This document shows positions 35,534 through 44,100 of a stretch of DNA of 64,000 nt, piece after piece. The first letter of the stretch is position 1. The number at the start of each line of letters is the position of its first letter. The stretch is taken from NCBI GenBank assembly GCA_937996655.1, contig CALKUK010000013.1, positions 496,001 through 560,000 on the forward strand, in the 5' to 3' direction. The notes beneath the pieces are model-generated. The model ran no database searches. It saw only the letters and a list, made by a program, of their open reading frames with translations, and was not told where the DNA came from. Position numbers and translations under genes: made by a program. Origin of the DNA: an uncultured Sphingomonadaceae bacterium (GTDB lineage Bacteria > Pseudomonadota > Alphaproteobacteria > Sphingomonadales > Sphingomonadaceae).

Positions 35534-35998
35534 ATGAGCGATGAAGCGCACCTTCCAGCCGAGCAACTTGGTTCGCGCACGGCGTCACGGTTTCCGGGCT
35601 CGCATGGCGACCGTCGGTGGCCGGGCAGTAATCCGGGGCCGTCGCGCCCGCGGCCGCAAGAAGCTGTCGGCCTGATCACCCTGAATAAGCGGTCAGACTT
35701 TCTGGCCGCCAATTCTGGAAAACGGGCTGCCTTTGGCGGCCTCGTTTTGCTTGTCCGCGATCGGCAGGATGCCAACGCTCAAATGCGGGTCGGCTACACC
35801 GTGACCAAAAAAGTCGGCAACGCCGTCACCCGCAACCGTGTGAAGCGCCGCTTTCGTGAACTCGCGCGGGAGCTTCTGCCCCGTGCAGGTGTGGCCGGTG
35901 CAGACCATGTCCTTATCGGTCGCAACAGCGCGGTTGAGCGGGATTTTGACAAGCTGCGAAGTGACCTGACCAAAGCATTGGCAAAGGTCGCGGAATGA
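35534..35998 (+). CDS. rnpA: Ribonuclease P protein component (start uncertain, frame spans rpmH)
   Basis: The conserved protein begins near residue 47 of this frame (LITLNKRSDFLAANSGKR), with the RNase P signature RNRVKRRFREL at about residues 109-119. It binds the RNA subunit for tRNA 5' maturation. The only ATG/GTG/TTG in frame before the core is ATG 35534, seven bases ahead of the rpmH ATG, so a canonical start would make a 154-residue protein whose first 46 residues are read through rpmH. The alternative is CTG 35672, overlapping the rpmH stop as CTGA and giving a normal 108-residue protein. The gene ends by overlapping yidD (ATGA). Confidence 0.9.
   Translation: MSDEAHLPAEQLGSRTASRFPGSHGDRRWPGSNPGPSRPRPQEAVGLITLNKRSDFLAANSGKRAAFGGLVLLVRDRQDANAQMRVGYTVTKKVGNAVTRNRVKRRFRELARELLPRAGVAGADHVLIGRNSAVERDFDKLRSDLTKALAKVAE
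35541..35675 (+). CDS. rpmH: 50S ribosomal protein L34
   Basis: This is a 44-residue, highly basic protein beginning MKRTFQPSNLVRARRHGF and ending RRARGRKKLSA, the invariant L34 pattern. GAGGG lies 8 bp before the ATG. It opens the universally conserved rpmH-rnpA-yidD-yidC series. Its whole reading frame lies inside an open frame that leads into rnpA. Confidence 0.97.
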   Translation: MKRTFQPSNLVRARRHGFRARMATVGGRAVIRGRRARGRKKLSA

Positions 35999-36207
35999 TC
36001 GCGCGGCTGCTCATCTGGCTCGCAAAAGCGTGGCAGTGGGGCCCGTCGGCAATTTTACCCCCGACATGCAGGTATCAACCCTCCTGTTCGGCCTATGCAA
36101 TCGAGGCCTTGGGGCGCTATGGCGCGCTCAAAGGAATCTGGCTTTCCGTCCGTCGCATCCTGCGCTGTCACCCTTGGGGCGGCCAAGGCTATGATCCGGT
36201 GCCGTGA
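35995..36207 (+). CDS. yidD: Membrane protein insertion efficiency factor
   Basis: The 70-residue protein has the family's conserved core: an amphipathic N-terminus (LLIWLAKAWQWG), then PPTCRYQPSCSAYAIEAL with its Cys residues and Tyr, and ILRCHPWGGQGYDPVP at the C-terminus. It associates with the inner membrane and assists YidC. ATG 35995 overlaps the rnpA stop by 4 bp; yidC follows after 18 bp. Confidence 0.96.
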   Translation: MIARLLIWLAKAWQWGPSAILPPTCRYQPSCSAYAIEALGRYGALKGIWLSVRRILRCHPWGGQGYDPVP

Positions 36208-36225
36208 GTTTATTGGGGAATTGAG

Positions 36226-37962
36226 TTGAGCGAGAATCGCAATTTCGTGCTGGCCATCCTGCTGTCGGCGCTTGTCCTGTTCGGCTGGACATATCTCGGC
36301 GAAAAGTTCTTCCCGCAGCCCAAGGCTCCGCCGGCCGCCACGCAGAGCGCGCAAACCGGCACCCTCGGTGCGACCGGAACTCCGGCTACGCCCGCAATTG
36401 CAAAGCCACGCGATGTGAATGCCGTGCTCATCGAAAGCGGCCGCGTTCTTGTTGAAACGCCCAAGCTGAAAGGCTCGATCAGCCTAAAGGGCGCGCGCTT
36501 TGATGACCTCATCCTGCCGCGCCACACCGTCACGGTGAAGAAGGACTCGCCACCTGTCCGCATCCTCTCCCCCTTGGGGACTGAGCACAGCCAGTTTGCC
36601 GGCTTCGGCTGGACGGGCACGGGTGGCATCTTCCCCGATGGCAACACCGTGTGGAAGGCAAACGCCGCAAAACTGACTCCCTCCTCGCCTGTCACCCTCA
36701 GCTGGGATAACGGGCAGGGGCAGCTGTTCCAGATCGTGATCGAAGTTGACGAGGACTATATGTTCACGGTCGACCAGAGCATCGTGAACAAAGGCGCAGC
36801 CCCCCTCGCCGTCCGTCCATTCGGTTATATCAACCGCGGCTATGCAACGGTCGGAAAGACGAGCGCCCTAGCTGGGCCGCGCCACGACGTTGACAGTTGG
36901 ACCATCCATGTCGGCCCCATCGGCACGTTCGACAATGCGACCAATTACAGTGTGAACTATAAAGATCTCGACACCCAAGGCGCCGCAGGTCAGCGCTTCA
37001 AATCCACAGGCGGCTGGCTTGGCTTTGGCGATACCTATTGGTTGACGGCGATGGCACCTTCTCAGACGGCGCACATGGATGCGGGCTTCCGGAAGGGCGG
37101 CGACGCATATCAAGCTGATTACGCGCTCGACAACACCGTCGTCGCACCCGGCCAGACCACCAGCGTGAAGACACACTTCTTTGCCGGAGCAAAGGAAGTC
37201 CCCGTTCTCGACAGTTATATGGACAAACTTGGCATCCAGCAGTTCGGCAATGCGATTGACTGGGGCTGGTTCAAAATGTTCGCAAAGCCGATCTTTTACC
37301 TGCTCGACACCCTGTTCAAGCTCGTGAAGAATTTCGGCGTGGCGATCATCCTGCTGACCGTCATCATCAAGGCGCTGATGTTCCCAATCGCGCAGCGTCA
37401 GTTTGCGTCTATGGCCGCGATGCGCGTGGTCCAGCCCAAGGTGAAAGCGCTTCAGGAGCGTTACAAGGACGACAAGCAGAAGCAGCAGCAGGCGATGATG
37501 GAGCTGTACCAGAAGGAAAAGATCAACCCGATGGCGGGCTGTCTTCCGATCTTCATCCAGATCCCCGTCTTTTATGCGCTCTACAAGGTGCTGCTCCTGA
37601 CGATCGAAATGCGGCACCAGCCTTTTGCGCTCTGGATCAATGATCTGTCCGCGCCTGACCCGCTGACGCCGGTCAATCTGTTCGGCCTACTGGACTTTAC
37701 GCCGCCCTCAATGATTGCGCTCGGCGTACTTCCGATCCTTCTCGGCATCACCATGTTCATGCAGTTCAAGCTGAACCCGGCGCCGGTTGATCCTGTGCAG
37801 CAGCAGGTCTTCTCCATCATGCCCTGGATCATGATGTTCCTGATGGCGCCGTTTGCGGCGGGCTTGCAGCTTTACTGGGTGGTCAACAACCTGTTGACCA
37901 TTGCCCAGCAGAAGTTCCTGTACAGCCGCCACCCGGCGATGAAGGAAGCTGCAGGTAAGTGA
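36226..37962 (+). CDS. yidC: Membrane protein insertase YidC/Oxa1
   Basis: The 578-residue protein has an N-terminal anchor (FVLAILLSALVLFGWTYL), an Ala/Thr/Pro-rich linker and a large periplasmic beta-domain to about residue 340. The conserved insertase core includes FGVAIILLTVIIKALMFPI, the cytoplasmic coiled-coil hairpin (LQERYKDDKQKQQQAMMELY) and MAGCLPIFIQIPVFYALYKVL. It starts at TTG 36226 behind GGGGAA. It inserts inner-membrane proteins alone or with SecYEG. It overlaps engB by 4 bp (GTGA). Confidence 0.96.
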   Translation: MSENRNFVLAILLSALVLFGWTYLGEKFFPQPKAPPAATQSAQTGTLGATGTPATPAIAKPRDVNAVLIESGRVLVETPKLKGSISLKGARFDDLILPRHTVTVKKDSPPVRILSPLGTEHSQFAGFGWTGTGGIFPDGNTVWKANAAKLTPSSPVTLSWDNGQGQLFQIVIEVDEDYMFTVDQSIVNKGAAPLAVRPFGYINRGYATVGKTSALAGPRHDVDSWTIHVGPIGTFDNATNYSVNYKDLDTQGAAGQRFKSTGGWLGFGDTYWLTAMAPSQTAHMDAGFRKGGDAYQADYALDNTVVAPGQTTSVKTHFFAGAKEVPVLDSYMDKLGIQQFGNAIDWGWFKMFAKPIFYLLDTLFKLVKNFGVAIILLTVIIKALMFPIAQRQFASMAAMRVVQPKVKALQERYKDDKQKQQQAMMELYQKEKINPMAGCLPIFIQIPVFYALYKVLLLTIEMRHQPFALWINDLSAPDPLTPVNLFGLLDFTPPSMIALGVLPILLGITMFMQFKLNPAPVDPVQQQVFSIMPWIMMFLMAPFAAGLQLYWVVNNLLTIAQQKFLYSRHPAMKEAAGK

Positions 37963-38597
37963 CTTTTACCGACGATCAGATTGAGACCGCGCGGAAGCTC
38001 TTTTCCGGGCCGATCGCCTTCCTCAAATCCGCGCCGGACCTGAAGTTCCTGCCTGACGCGGATGTGAACGAAGTCGCGTTTGCTGGACGGTCCAACGTGG
38101 GCAAATCGTCGCTGATCAATGCACTCACCAACCGCAGCGCGCTGGCGCGAACGTCCAACACGCCGGGCCGGACGCAGGAATTGAACTTTTTCGACGTGGG
38201 CGATCCACTCAAATTCCGTCTGGTCGACATGCCCGGCTATGGCTTTGCCGAAGCGCCAAAGGATGTCGTCAAGAAATGGCGTTTTCTGGTGAACGACTAT
38301 CTGCGCGGCCGTCAGGTGCTAAAACGTGCGCTTGTCCTCATCGATAGCCGCCACGGCATCAAAGACGTCGACACAGACGTGATGGACATGCTGGATGCCG
38401 CTGCCGTCAGCTATCGGATCATCCTGACCAAGGCGGACAAGATCAAAGCCAGCGCTCTTGCGGAGGTGACGCAGAAAACCGCCGAAGAAGTCCGCAAGCG
38501 CCCCGCCGCCCATCCCGACATTATCCAGACGTCGAGCGAAAAGGGTATGGGCCTGCCGGAACTGCGCGCTGCCGTGCTTGAGGCGATCAACACCTAG
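37959..38597 (+). CDS. engB: Ribosome biogenesis GTPase YsxC/EngB
   Basis: The 212-residue TRAFAC GTPase has G1 GRSNVGKSSLINAL, G2/switch I TPGRTQELNFF, G3 DMPGYGF and G4 TKADK, all in order. It takes part in 50S subunit assembly. The GTG start at 37959 overlaps the yidC stop. The terminal element ENG is slightly shorter than in Escherichia coli but complete. Confidence 0.94.
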   Translation: MTFTDDQIETARKLFSGPIAFLKSAPDLKFLPDADVNEVAFAGRSNVGKSSLINALTNRSALARTSNTPGRTQELNFFDVGDPLKFRLVDMPGYGFAEAPKDVVKKWRFLVNDYLRGRQVLKRALVLIDSRHGIKDVDTDVMDMLDAAAVSYRIILTKADKIKASALAEVTQKTAEEVRKRPAAHPDIIQTSSEKGMGLPELRAAVLEAINT

Positions 38598-38651
38598 TCT
38601 CCCGCCGCTACCCACTCGACTTTGCGGGAACGCATTGGGTATGAGGCCTTT

Positions 38652-39317
38652 ATGATCAAGCTCTTCATCGGCAACAAAACCTATTCCAGCTGGTCCCTGC
38701 GCGGCTGGCTGGCGGCCAAGCAATCTGGCCTTCCCTTCGAGGAAATCGTCGTGCCGCTTTATGATGCGGACTGGACCACGACACGAGAAGGTGCGGTCTA
38801 TGCGCCGTCCGCCGGCAAAGTGCCCATTCTATGGGATGGCGACATTGTTGTGTGGGACAGCTTTGCCATCCTTGAATTTCTGAACGAACGGTCCGGCGGC
38901 GACAAGTTCTGGCCCAAGGATGAGGCTGCCCGGGCCATGGCGCGGTCCATGTCCGCCGAAATGCATTCGGGCTTCACCCCTTTGCGCCGGCTGCATTCCA
39001 TGAACACGCGACGGGTATATCCCGCAGCCCCGCTGGATCCAGACGTCGAAAAGGACGTTGCCCGTCTAATGGACATCTGGGCGCAGGCCCGCGCGCGGTT
39101 TGGCGGGGAAGGCGATTTCCTGTTTGGTGACTTTGGGGCCGCAGACATCATGTTCGCACCTGTCGTGACCCGCCTCGTGACCTATTCCATGCCAGTCGCC
39201 CGTTTTGCCGAGGCCTATATGGATGCTGTCCTCAACCATCCCTTCATGCAGGACTGGCTGGCTGCGGCGCAGGAAGAAGAATGGGTTATTGATCGATTTG
39301 AAGGACCATCTCAGTAA
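38652..39317 (+). CDS. Glutathione S-transferase family protein
   Basis: The 221-residue protein has a thioredoxin-fold N-domain (KLFIGNKTYSSWSLRGWLAAK, with a Ser pair in the catalytic position, and GKVPILWDGDIVVWDSFAILEFL, the cis-Pro and glutathione gamma-Glu site). A helical C-domain follows, with FGAADIMFAPVVTRL. The start is placed at residue 11 of the longer frame, where family similarity begins. It is probably a conjugating or detoxifying GST; the substrate is unknown. Confidence 0.86.
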   Translation: MIKLFIGNKTYSSWSLRGWLAAKQSGLPFEEIVVPLYDADWTTTREGAVYAPSAGKVPILWDGDIVVWDSFAILEFLNERSGGDKFWPKDEAARAMARSMSAEMHSGFTPLRRLHSMNTRRVYPAAPLDPDVEKDVARLMDIWAQARARFGGEGDFLFGDFGAADIMFAPVVTRLVTYSMPVARFAEAYMDAVLNHPFMQDWLAAAQEEEWVIDRFEGPSQ

Positions 39318-39378
39318 GCGTCTGGTCTCGTTGGCTTACCCCTTTGCATTCGGCCAAGCACGCCGCTAGTCGGGCAGA

Positions 39379-40494
39379 GTGACAGACGCAATCGACCTTG
39401 CCATCCGGCTGATGGCCGCCCCTTCCGTAACGCCTGCGCGCGGTGCTGTGTTTGACGTGCTGGAAGCAGCGCTGCTGCCGCTGGGCTTTGAAGTCGACCG
39501 CTTTGTGTGTGGCGAAGCCCCCGATGGGCCGGTGGAAAATCTTTTCGCCACGCGTGCCGGCGCAGGCGGCAAGCCCCACTTCGCCTTTGCCGGTCATTTA
39601 GATGTCGTCCCGCCCGGAGACGGGTGGGTCAGCGATCCATTCGCCCCCGAAGTGCGTGGAGATCTACTCTACGGTCGCGGAGCTGTGGATATGAAGGCGA
39701 GCATCGCTGCCTTTGTCGCCGCGATCCCTGCCGATCATCCCGGCCGTATCAGCCTGATCATCACCGGCGATGAAGAAGGCCCGGCGGTCTATGGCACCGT
39801 CGCCCTAATCGACCATATGAAGCAGCGCGGGCTGATCCCCGATCTGTGTCTGGTGGGAGAACCGACATCATCGCACCGCCTCGGCGATATGATGAAGATC
39901 GGACGTCGCGGTTCTGTAAACATCTGGATCACCGTTCCCGGTACACAGGGCCATGTCGCTTACCCGCATCTGGCCGACAACCCGATCACCAAATTGGTGC
40001 GGATGCTGGGGCGGATCGACGGCATTGTGCTGGATGAAGGGACGGATTGGTTTCAGGCCTCCAACATCGAGATTACGGAGCTTGAGGTCGGCAATAAGGC
40101 GACCAACGTCATTCCCGCCGCCGCCAAGGCGCGCCTGTCGATCCGTTTCAACGATCTGCATAGCGGTGAAAGCCTGAGCGCCATGATCCGCGCCATCGTG
40201 CATGATGTAGAGCCCGCGGCAGAGGTTGACGCCCGCATCTCCGGCGAAGCTTTCCTAACGCCGCCAGGGGCGTTCAGCGATCTGATCGGCGCGGCCATCC
40301 GGGACGTGACAGGGCTGGACGCGGACAGATCCACAACGGGCGGCACGTCCGACGCGCGCTTCCTCAGTAAGCTCTGCCCTGTGGTCGAATTCGGCCTGTG
40401 CAACGCAACCATGCATAAGCTCGACGAGGCCGTCGCGCTGGCGGACGTCGAGGCACTTGTGAAAATTTACGCGGGCATTCTCGCCCGCATTTAG
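39379..40494 (+). CDS. dapE: Succinyl-diaminopimelate desuccinylase
   Basis: This 371-residue M20 zinc hydrolase has metal and catalytic motifs GHLDVVPPG (His, Asp), GRGAVDMKAS (bridging Asp), TGDEEGPA (catalytic Glu pair), EPTSS and the C-terminal CNATMHKLDE His ligand. It hydrolyses N-succinyl-LL-diaminopimelate in lysine and cell-wall synthesis. It starts at GTG 39379. Its end overlaps the oppositely oriented GGDEF-EAL gene by 4 bp. Confidence 0.94.
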   Translation: MTDAIDLAIRLMAAPSVTPARGAVFDVLEAALLPLGFEVDRFVCGEAPDGPVENLFATRAGAGGKPHFAFAGHLDVVPPGDGWVSDPFAPEVRGDLLYGRGAVDMKASIAAFVAAIPADHPGRISLIITGDEEGPAVYGTVALIDHMKQRGLIPDLCLVGEPTSSHRLGDMMKIGRRGSVNIWITVPGTQGHVAYPHLADNPITKLVRMLGRIDGIVLDEGTDWFQASNIEITELEVGNKATNVIPAAAKARLSIRFNDLHSGESLSAMIRAIVHDVEPAAEVDARISGEAFLTPPGAFSDLIGAAIRDVTGLDADRSTTGGTSDARFLSKLCPVVEFGLCNATMHKLDEAVALADVEALVKIYAGILARI

Positions 40495-42167
40495 GCTTTC
40501 CGGCGGGTGGGTGGTGCCTCTGATGGTGCCATGAAGTTGCGCAGGGCCGATTCAGAACCCGGTCGGGCGATCGCATAGCCTTGCGCGGCCTTGCAGCCCA
40601 TCACACGCAGCATATCGAACTGCTCTTGGCTCTCAACACCTTCGGCCACCGTTTCCTTGCCAAGCGAATTGAGCACCGTCACCGACGACTGAAGAATGGC
40701 CCGCGATTCATTGCAGTGCGTGATGTCCGCAATCATCGTGCGGTCAATCTTCACCCGGTCAACAGGGAGCAGACGCAATCGGCGCAGATCAATCGGCGCG
40801 CTACCGAAATTGTCGACAGAAATGGTCGCCCCGGCTTCGCGCAGCGCCTGCACTTCCGCAAAAACGCTATCGCCGGTTGTATAGGCCAATCGGTCGGAAA
40901 TCTCGATTTCCAGCATCTCAATAGGAGCTTCATGCCGAGCCAAGGCCTCGGTCGCCCGCTCATAGAGGCTACCACGCTCAAACTGGCGTTTGGACATGTT
41001 GATGGCGAGACGCTGACGATAGCCGCTGCGATACCAGCGCCCGATGACGGCCGCCGCCTGTGCCAGCGTCCAGTCGGACAGCTCGGCCATTAGCCCTGTC
41101 TCTTCAGCGACGCGGATGAATTGATCGGGCGTACGAATGCCGTCCACCGGATGATACCACCGGAGCAGCGCTTCAGCTGCAACGGCATTGCGGTCTCCCA
41201 ACAGGACCTGCGGCTGGAACTCAAATCCGAACTGATTAAGCTTGAAGGCATTGCGAAGATCAGAGTCGAGCTTTGTCCGCGACGCCAGATTTTCCGCCAA
41301 GGCATCGTTATAGAACTGGACCTGCCCTTTTCCATTCTCCTTGGAATGATACATGGCGACGTCTGCCGCCCGCATCAGCTCTGTCAGGGAGTGTCCGTGT
41401 ATCGGACGCAGCGCAATGCCAATGGAGGCGCCAACGCGCACCGATTGGCCACATAAAGAAAAGGGTTCATTCAGCGCGCGCAGGATGATGGCACCTGTTT
41501 CCCGCACCTTCGTTTCGGACGGAACACCCGGCACGAATACAGTGAATTCATCGCCCGCAAGGCGACCGAGCACGGGCGGAATACCGGCATTACCAGACGA
41601 CGGGAAAATGGACCGAAGCCGATTGGCGATCATGATGAGCAATTGATCACCGGCGGCATGGCCCAGCGTGTCATTGACGCCTTTGAAGTTATCGAGATCA
41701 ATGAAGAAGAGGGCATCGAGGCGGTCTGCGGGGGCAGCGGCAAGGAGGGTTTCTGTTTCGTTGCGAAAGTGCATGCGATTGGCGAGCGCAGTGACGGGAT
41801 CAAACAGCGCCATGCTGTTGACCTGTTCCATATTCGTGCGGACCTGCAAAAACAGATCGCCCAAGGACTGAGACAGATCAGGCATCGTCGCTTCGACATA
41901 TTGCGGCACCGGGGATTCAAGATCACCGGCGGCAGCTTCGCTCAAACGCAGAACGGCAGAATCGATCGATGCAGCCACAACGGCAATCAGCCGATCGGCA
42001 GCGCCCCAGGCCAAAACACCACAGGCAAGCGCAATAATCAGGGGATTGCTGAAAGACCAAACATCCTGCGGATCGGCAAGTTCAGAAAAGCTCGCCAAAA
42101 GAAATGCAACCGCACCAATACTGAAGGCAAAGCCAAATGCATGAATTTTCAAGGCGTTGCCTTGCAT
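40491..42167 (-). CDS. Membrane-anchored GGDEF-EAL protein with altered EAL site
   Basis: This is a 558-residue protein. Two hydrophobic spans (residues about 9-28 and 43-66) anchor it. A short helical linker leads to a GGDEF domain at about 115-285 with active-site AGDEF at 204-208 and FFIDLDNFKGVND at 154-166. An EAL domain at about 300-545 has EALLRW at 332, Asn390, Glu422, Lys473, Glu509 and Gln529. The metal-binding DDFGTG motif reads VDNFGSA (Asp452, Asn453), so one of the two Asp ligands is missing. Diguanylate cyclase activity is plausible; phosphodiesterase activity is doubtful. There is no receiver or PAS domain. Confidence 0.9.
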   Translation of the reverse strand: MQGNALKIHAFGFAFSIGAVAFLLASFSELADPQDVWSFSNPLIIALACGVLAWGAADRLIAVVAASIDSAVLRLSEAAAGDLESPVPQYVEATMPDLSQSLGDLFLQVRTNMEQVNSMALFDPVTALANRMHFRNETETLLAAAPADRLDALFFIDLDNFKGVNDTLGHAAGDQLLIMIANRLRSIFPSSGNAGIPPVLGRLAGDEFTVFVPGVPSETKVRETGAIILRALNEPFSLCGQSVRVGASIGIALRPIHGHSLTELMRAADVAMYHSKENGKGQVQFYNDALAENLASRTKLDSDLRNAFKLNQFGFEFQPQVLLGDRNAVAAEALLRWYHPVDGIRTPDQFIRVAEETGLMAELSDWTLAQAAAVIGRWYRSGYRQRLAINMSKRQFERGSLYERATEALARHEAPIEMLEIEISDRLAYTTGDSVFAEVQALREAGATISVDNFGSAPIDLRRLRLLPVDRVKIDRTMIADITHCNESRAILQSSVTVLNSLGKETVAEGVESQEQFDMLRVMGCKAAQGYAIARPGSESALRNFMAPSEAPPTRRKA

Positions 42168-42274
42168 CGTCCCACCCCCCGATCAAAAAACACGACCGAA
42201 CAGAAATTCCCCGACAGGCTTTATGTCCAAAAGGAATTAATATTTGGCTTAATCGAAAGGGATTTGTGCGCCGT

Positions 42275-42835
42275 TTATCGGGGTTTTCTCAACACAACAT
42301 AAAGCGCGCCGGCGCCGCCATGTCGGGGGTGGGCATTGCGGATGGCGGCGATCCGGTCCGCATAGGGTGAGGCCGCCAGCCAATCGGTGATGGAGGCCCG
42401 GATAACGCCCCTGCTCGTCGGCGGCAGCCGGGGGTTATCGACGGCAGGCTTGCCCGTGACCAGCAACAGGACCCGATCCCCCCTGCGGATGGCCGCGTCC
42501 AATCCCCGGTTCAAGCGGGCATGGGCGCTGGCCAACGTCTCGCCATGCAGATCAATGCTCACATCAGGGCGCAAATCACCCTTCAGGATCCGCTTATCCC
42601 AGCTTCCGTCCAGCGTGTCGCGGGCAGGAGGCTGTGCGGCCATTGGTGCTTTTAAAGAGCGCCGGTCGTCCAGCACCGGGCGTTTCGCCGGTTTTTTGGG
42701 CAGAGGCAGAGCGACTTCTGCGGTTTTCGACAGCACATCCGCCGCGACCAGCTCACGCCCGGGAAAGGGACGTGCGCTCCGCGCAACGCGTGCCCAAATG
42801 GCCTGCTCTTCAGCGCTGAGGCGGCGTCCCCGCAA
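42275..42835 (-). CDS. Smr-domain protein (SmrA-type nuclease domain)
   Basis: The 186-residue protein has RRLSAEEQAIWARVARS at its N-terminus, typical of alphaproteobacterial members, and a C-terminal Smr domain. That domain shows SIDLHGETLASAHARL (the DLHG motif), VLLLVTGK and RHGGAGALYVVLRK (HGG-G motif). Smr domains are implicated as endonucleases in recombination or RNA cleavage. It starts at TTG 42835, inside the end of mltA (26-bp overlap), so it is co-translated with mltA. Confidence 0.87.
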   Translation of the reverse strand: MRGRRLSAEEQAIWARVARSARPFPGRELVAADVLSKTAEVALPLPKKPAKRPVLDDRRSLKAPMAAQPPARDTLDGSWDKRILKGDLRPDVSIDLHGETLASAHARLNRGLDAAIRRGDRVLLLVTGKPAVDNPRLPPTSRGVIRASITDWLAASPYADRIAAIRNAHPRHGGAGALYVVLRKPR

Positions 42836-44090
42836 CGGGTGCCTCCGCCTTCAATCGCGCCAACGTGCCCTTGGGGAGTAGGAGAAATGCAGATCCCCGC
42901 GCGGACATGCCGCCCGCGACAGTCCGGGCGTCATTGCCTGCTCCCCAGAACGTATCAAAGCGGTTGGACCCCTTAATCGCGCCCCCCGTATCCTGCGCCA
43001 CCCAAAGCCCATTCACTTCAGGCCGGTCCGTCGACAGGAGCACAGGCCCTCCGAGCGGAACAAACATCGGGTCTGCCGCGACCGTGCCCTTGGGCGTCAC
43101 CGGCAGGCCAAGCGCGCCCAGCGGACCTGCGCCTGTGAGTTCCTTAAAGAACACCCAGCTCTTATTCTCCCGCATGATCGCGCGGCCTTCTTCTGGGTTG
43201 GCGCGCAAATAGGCCATGATGCCCTGCATGGATGTCTGCCCCGGGCCAAGCAGCCCGCGATCCTTCATTAGCTTTCCGATGCCGGTATAATCCCGTCCAT
43301 TCTGGCCATCATAGCCGATGCGCATGACCGACCCATCGGGGAGCCGCAATCGACCGGACCCCTGCACCTGGAGGAAGAAGAACTCCACCGGGTCCGCCGC
43401 CCATGCAAGCTCCAGACCCCGGCCAGCGAGCCAGCCTTCCTCAATCTCCGCGCGGTCCGCATAAGGGATCAGGTTCGAGCCTTTGATCCGGCCACGAACC
43501 CGCTTTCCCTTCAGATCATCCGAAAAGAGTCCGAGGTCGACATCGATGATATCAGAAGGCCGTTTGTAAATAGGAACGGTAAAACCGCTGGATTGCGTCC
43601 GCGCGCCTGCGATCTCCGGCTCATAGTATCCCGTCGCCAGCGACTTTCCGTCGCCGACCTGAACGACTTCGAAATTGCTGGAGAAAAAGGCTTGCGCGTC
43701 CTGCGCTGTGGCCGCAGCGGCGCAGGCGGACGTCCAATCGGCGCCTCTTGTCAGGCCAGACCCGTCGGTGCGCCGCTGGACGGACCCGCACGAGATACGA
43801 AATGTGTCCAGCGCGCGCTTGGCGCTCTCATCTGAAACGGCAAAGCTGGCATAGTCGGGACCGGCAACCACGCCTGCCATGGAGGCATTCGGACCTTTTG
43901 GCGCTGCGGCATCGACCGGCTTCGGGCTCACAACCGGCGCAGGTTTGGCGACTGGTCTCGCCGGCGACGATGGTGTAGGCATAGCCTGAGGCGGCGGCGC
44001 AGAGGAACTCGGCCCTTGCGGGATGATGCGCGCACTGCACCCGGAGAGTGCAACCGCGACGAGAAAGGCAATGGATAGTCTTCGACGCAT
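42810..44090 (-). CDS. mltA: Membrane-bound lytic murein transglycosylase A (lipoprotein)
   Basis: This 426-residue precursor starts at ATG 44090. It has the lipoprotein signal MRRRLSIAFLVAVALSGC with Cys18, then a proline-rich linker (residues about 25-65). The MltA domain follows with FTVPIYKRPSDI, QVQGSGRLRLPDG, and the 3D-type end NRFDTFWGAGNDA that carries the catalytic Asp. It cleaves peptidoglycan to 1,6-anhydro products at the outer membrane. The gene order tim44-mltA-smr is typical of sphingomonads. An upstream in-frame start at 44195 would destroy the lipoprotein signal. Confidence 0.92.
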   Translation of the reverse strand: MRRRLSIAFLVAVALSGCSARIIPQGPSSSAPPPQAMPTPSSPARPVAKPAPVVSPKPVDAAAPKGPNASMAGVVAGPDYASFAVSDESAKRALDTFRISCGSVQRRTDGSGLTRGADWTSACAAAATAQDAQAFFSSNFEVVQVGDGKSLATGYYEPEIAGARTQSSGFTVPIYKRPSDIIDVDLGLFSDDLKGKRVRGRIKGSNLIPYADRAEIEEGWLAGRGLELAWAADPVEFFFLQVQGSGRLRLPDGSVMRIGYDGQNGRDYTGIGKLMKDRGLLGPGQTSMQGIMAYLRANPEEGRAIMRENKSWVFFKELTGAGPLGALGLPVTPKGTVAADPMFVPLGGPVLLSTDRPEVNGLWVAQDTGGAIKGSNRFDTFWGAGNDARTVAGGMSARGSAFLLLPKGTLARLKAEAPVAGTPPQR

Positions 44091-44100
44091 CCCAAGCCGG

